From Cryoendolithus antarcticus (taxonomy: Eukaryota; Ascomycota; Dothideomycetes; Cladosporiales; Cladosporiaceae): DNA of 64,000 nucleotides. This document shows positions 63,239-64,000 of this stretch, piece after piece (positions within the stretch are counted from its first letter, which is position 1; each line of letters begins with the position of its first letter). The DNA is taken from NCBI GenBank assembly GCA_002077065.1, contig NAJO01000027.1:372001-436000 (forward strand), given 5' to 3'. The notes under the pieces are model-generated. The model saw only the letters and a program-made list of their open reading frames with translations, was not told the origin of the DNA and ran no database searches. The translations under genes and the position numbers were made by a program.

Positions 63239-64000
63239 ATGCTGCCACGTGGGGAGAACGCATGTAACACACATGGTTGGCCTGCCAGCGGGCAACATTC
63301 CTCCGGCATCAGTAGCTCAGTCATGGACATCAAAGACGTTGGCATGCGCACTCGACTGAAATCCATAGCTCGCAAAACCCTACTAAAACAATGCACCCTA
63401 AGACTAAGCAGCACATATCCGCCCTCTTCGCGCAAGAAGAGACTTACCCCAAGTCGCCCAAGTATGCGGATGAAAGACTCGGACGATTATCTCACAGCGA
63501 GAGCAGCGAACCCACGGACTGGACTTATCAGCCCCAGTGTAGCGGGCACACCACAACCTCGCACTCCTGGCTCCCCCGCGGAAGCACTCAAGATATCTAC
63601 CTCCTGCGACAGCTCACCGACACTCGATGCTCAAGCCAGACCTGCGCTTCGTCACGCGAACGTCGGCCGAAAGATCAGCGCGAGCCAGCGCTGGCGAGCA
63701 GACGACAAGGGCTGGTTTAATGATGTGACGACCGCCGCAGCCTCGCCACGAACGACAGATGCAACAGCTGGCGCCGCAAATCTGACGCATGTTGCACCCG
63801 GACAGATCATAGCAGACCGGTTCGTGGTCAACATGCCCTCCGCTCGAGAGCTACAGCCCTATATATATCCCGGCCGATCGGCGAAGGAGATCGAGGCGTA
63901 CGAGCACTACCGGCGCAAGACTCGTAAAGTCAGCGGTGAGGGCTGGGATCCGCGACGCTTGCCAGGAGTGGTGGTAGCGAGGTTGAATGAAGCGGAGGGC
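63239..64000 (+). CDS. hypothetical protein, 3' partial at window end
   Basis: A frame open from 63188 to the last base (no stop, so it continues outside). Possible starts are ATG 63239, 63323 or 63344. About 220-254 residues are visible. The first part is Ser/Pro/Arg-rich and disordered (RPSMRMKDSDDYLTARAANP, SPSVAGTPQPRTPGSPAEAL). The last part looks more ordered: DKGWFNDVTTAAASP, IIADRFVVNMPSARELQPYI, PGRSAKEIEAYEHYRRKTRK, GEGWDPRRLPGVVVARLNEA. No family is recognised. A competing frame on the same strand (63391..63720) gives a Cys/Ser-biased peptide and is judged a shadow. Confidence 0.6.
   Translation, partial: MLPRGENACNTHGWPASGQHSSGISSSVMDIKDVGMRTRLKSIARKTLLKQCTLRLSSTYPPSSRKKRLTPSRPSMRMKDSDDYLTARAANPRTGLISPSVAGTPQPRTPGSPAEALKISTSCDSSPTLDAQARPALRHANVGRKISASQRWRADDKGWFNDVTTAAASPRTTDATAGAANLTHVAPGQIIADRFVVNMPSARELQPYIYPGRSAKEIEAYEHYRRKTRKVSGEGWDPRRLPGVVVARLNEAEG

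Noticed and set aside
63391..63720. 109-codon open frame near the right edge
   Set aside because: The +1 neighbouring frame is open to the window end and has better protein-like sequence; this one looks like its shadow.
1..64000. CRISPR arrays, bacterial operons, prophage or insertion sequences
   Set aside because: Spliceosomal introns and fungal gene families throughout; no spaced direct repeats and no transposase frames.

Overview
The window is nuclear DNA of a filamentous ascomycete. Genes are dense and carry short spliceosomal introns (mostly 49-75 nt, GT-AG, often with a CTGAC/CTAAC-like branch site). The families are typically fungal: a HET-domain protein, plasma-membrane H+-ATPase, Sch9-type kinase, Akr1, Erg28, Ada2, Hrq1 and a DUF8035-type protein. 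Overall gene style suggests a Dothideomycete (Capnodiales/Mycosphaerellales-like). That placement is inferred from protein style only. I rebuilt the exon structures by eye from splice motifs, reading frame and family conservation.

Layout. 1-7.5 kb: end of a DUF8035-type gene, two convergent MFS transporters, and a Cue1-like ER ubiquitin-binding protein. 8-17 kb: NOT2 of CCR4-NOT; a divergent ERG28 / 3-ketoacyl-CoA reductase pair; an unknown protein; the large HRQ1 helicase. 17-23 kb: a HET protein, RPS17 and a 3-hydroxyisobutyrate-dehydrogenase-like protein. 23-35.5 kb: condensin SMC2, a seven-exon GMC oxidoreductase, an NAD-dependent epimerase-like protein, a 3-hydroxyacyl-CoA dehydrogenase-like protein, a gamma-glutamylcyclotransferase-like protein, a Cys-rich orphan and a glutathione S-transferase. 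36-42 kb: a STEEP1-like protein, a small orphan with an in-frame TAG, and the divergent ADA2 / SCH9 pair.

42.3-48.2 kb is the most unusual part. Four head-to-tail paralogues each end in a Cys module of 43-44 residues whose spacing looks like a Zn2Cys6 cluster with a stretched middle loop. The first two also carry a coiled coil and a bromodomain, one domain per exon, with matching phase-0 introns. The last two have lost the bromodomain exon but keep traces of the first intron.

48.4-60.2 kb: an unknown membrane protein, AKR1, a secreted NTF2-like protein, a small membrane protein and a clade-2-like H+-ATPase. 60.2-63.2 kb is nearly empty. The last 0.8 kb opens a gene that runs off the window.

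Most genes are single housekeeping loci and not a pathway cluster. Two divergent pairs may share promoters: ERG28 with the VLCFA reductase (both ER lipid synthesis), and ADA2 with SCH9.
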